In this document: positions 22,377 to 22,935 of the stretch, piece after piece
Position numbering within the stretch: the first letter of the stretch is position 1
Layout: every line of letters starts with the position of its first letter
Assembly (NCBI GenBank): GCA_002371215.1
Contig: DFGL01000063.1
Span: 18,246-41,180 of the forward strand
DNA: 22,935 nt
DNA from: Ruminococcaceae bacterium UBA3751
GTDB taxonomy: Bacteria > Bacillota > Clostridia > Oscillospirales > Acutalibacteraceae
Direction: 5' to 3'
Program-made: the position numbers and the translations under genes
Notes under the pieces: generated by a model
What the model saw: only the letters and a program-made list of their open reading frames with translations
What the model was told of the DNA's origin: nothing
Databases searched by the model: none

Positions 22377-22935
22377 ATGGGTGTATATGAAGAATTAATA
22401 GAGCGAGGATTAATCGCTCAGGTAACAAATGAAGAAGAAATCAGAACAATGGTAAACAGCGGCAAGGCAAAGTTTTATATAGGCTTTGACTGTACAGCCG
22501 ACAGCCTGACTGCAGGTCATTTTATGGCGTTAACGCTTATGAAAAGACTTCAGGAAGCCGGTAACCAGCCTATTGCGCTCATCGGCGGCGGAACGACTAT
22601 GATTGGCGACCCGTCGGGCAGAAGCGATATGAGAAAAATGCTTACCCGTGAGGATATTGACCATAATGCTGAATGCTTCAGAAAACAGATGGAGCGCTTT
22701 ATTGAGTTTGGCGAAGGTAAGGCACAGATGGTAAATAATGCCGACTGGCTTCTGGACCTTAACTACGTTGAGCTTCTTCGTGAAGTAGGAACCTGTTTTT
22801 CAGTTAATAATATGCTCCGTGCTGAGTGTTATAAGCAGAGAATGGAAAAGGGACTTTCGTTCTTTGAATTTAACTATATGATTATGCAGAGCTATGATTT
22901 CTATTATCTTTTCCAGCATTACGGCTGCAATATGC
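22377..22935 (+). CDS. tyrS: Tyrosyl-tRNA synthetase, 3' end missing
   Basis: TyrS charges tRNA-Tyr with tyrosine. The first 186 codons are present; the gene runs off the window. The start MGVYEELIERGLIAQ with CGGAGGT 7 nt upstream is clear. The class I catalytic fold is recognised by FYIGFDCTADSLTAGHF (33-49), where the usual HIGH tetrapeptide reads TAGH, then LIGGGTTMIGDPSGRSDMR (about 68-86) and FFEFNYMIMQSYDFYYLF, which provides tyrosine-binding residues. The KMSKS loop and the S4 domain lie beyond the end. The two-His HIGH box reduced to one is discussed as a finding. Confidence 0.97.
   Translation, partial: MGVYEELIERGLIAQVTNEEEIRTMVNSGKAKFYIGFDCTADSLTAGHFMALTLMKRLQEAGNQPIALIGGGTTMIGDPSGRSDMRKMLTREDIDHNAECFRKQMERFIEFGEGKAQMVNNADWLLDLNYVELLREVGTCFSVNNMLRAECYKQRMEKGLSFFEFNYMIMQSYDFYYLFQHYGCNM

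Noticed and set aside
1..22935. Mobile elements, CRISPR arrays, toxin-antitoxin or defence genes
   Set aside because: No direct repeat series, transposase, integrase or defence-type protein was found; every long open frame is accounted for by core genes or the two unknown proteins listed.

Overview
The window looks like a chromosomal stretch of an anaerobic, endospore-forming Clostridia bacterium, most likely of the Oscillospiraceae/Ruminococcaceae type. This rests on low-to-moderate GC, strong GGAGG-type ribosome binding sites, a complete spoIIIA operon, spoIIID, and the nusB-xseA-xseB-ispA-dxs-tlyA-argR-recN order known from Firmicutes. The lineage is inferred from gene content and style; no marker rRNA is present. 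I see no insertion sequence, prophage, CRISPR array, tRNA or rRNA. The content is mainly vertically inherited core genome.

Layout. 1-1130 (+) is the 3' part of metK. It converges on a minus-strand block: an AIM24/TIGR00266 protein, proC, spoIIID, a small membrane-anchored protein coupled to an unusually long PRPP synthetase, and a 1039-residue YfhO-family membrane protein whose N-terminus looks like a fused GtrA-type domain. From 8172 everything is on the plus strand. spoIIIAA-AB-AC-AD-AE-AF-AG-AH (8172-12926) encodes the mother-cell part of the SpoIIIA-SpoIIQ feeding channel. A 169-bp gap follows, holding a promoter and a terminator-like hairpin. Next come nusB, a TsaD/Kae1 paralog, xseA, xseB, ispA, dxs, tlyA, nadK, argR and recN, mostly overlapping or nearly touching. 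Finally tyrS starts from its own promoter and runs off the end.

How the genes fit together. spoIIID and spoIIIA both belong to the mother-cell sigma-E stage, and sigma-E-like promoter candidates lie in front of both. ispA and dxs supply isoprenoids for undecaprenyl phosphate. xseA/xseB, recN and argR are the DNA-repair and regulatory members of the conserved cluster. proC and prs are biosynthetic.

No large unknown gene cluster is present. The items most worth a second look are the GtrA-like/YfhO fusion (a possible flippase plus lipid-sugar transferase in one chain), the TsaD paralog at the position folD occupies in Bacillus, and the nusB leader, where a 14-bp stem with a GCAA loop lies between a good promoter and the nusB ribosome binding site.
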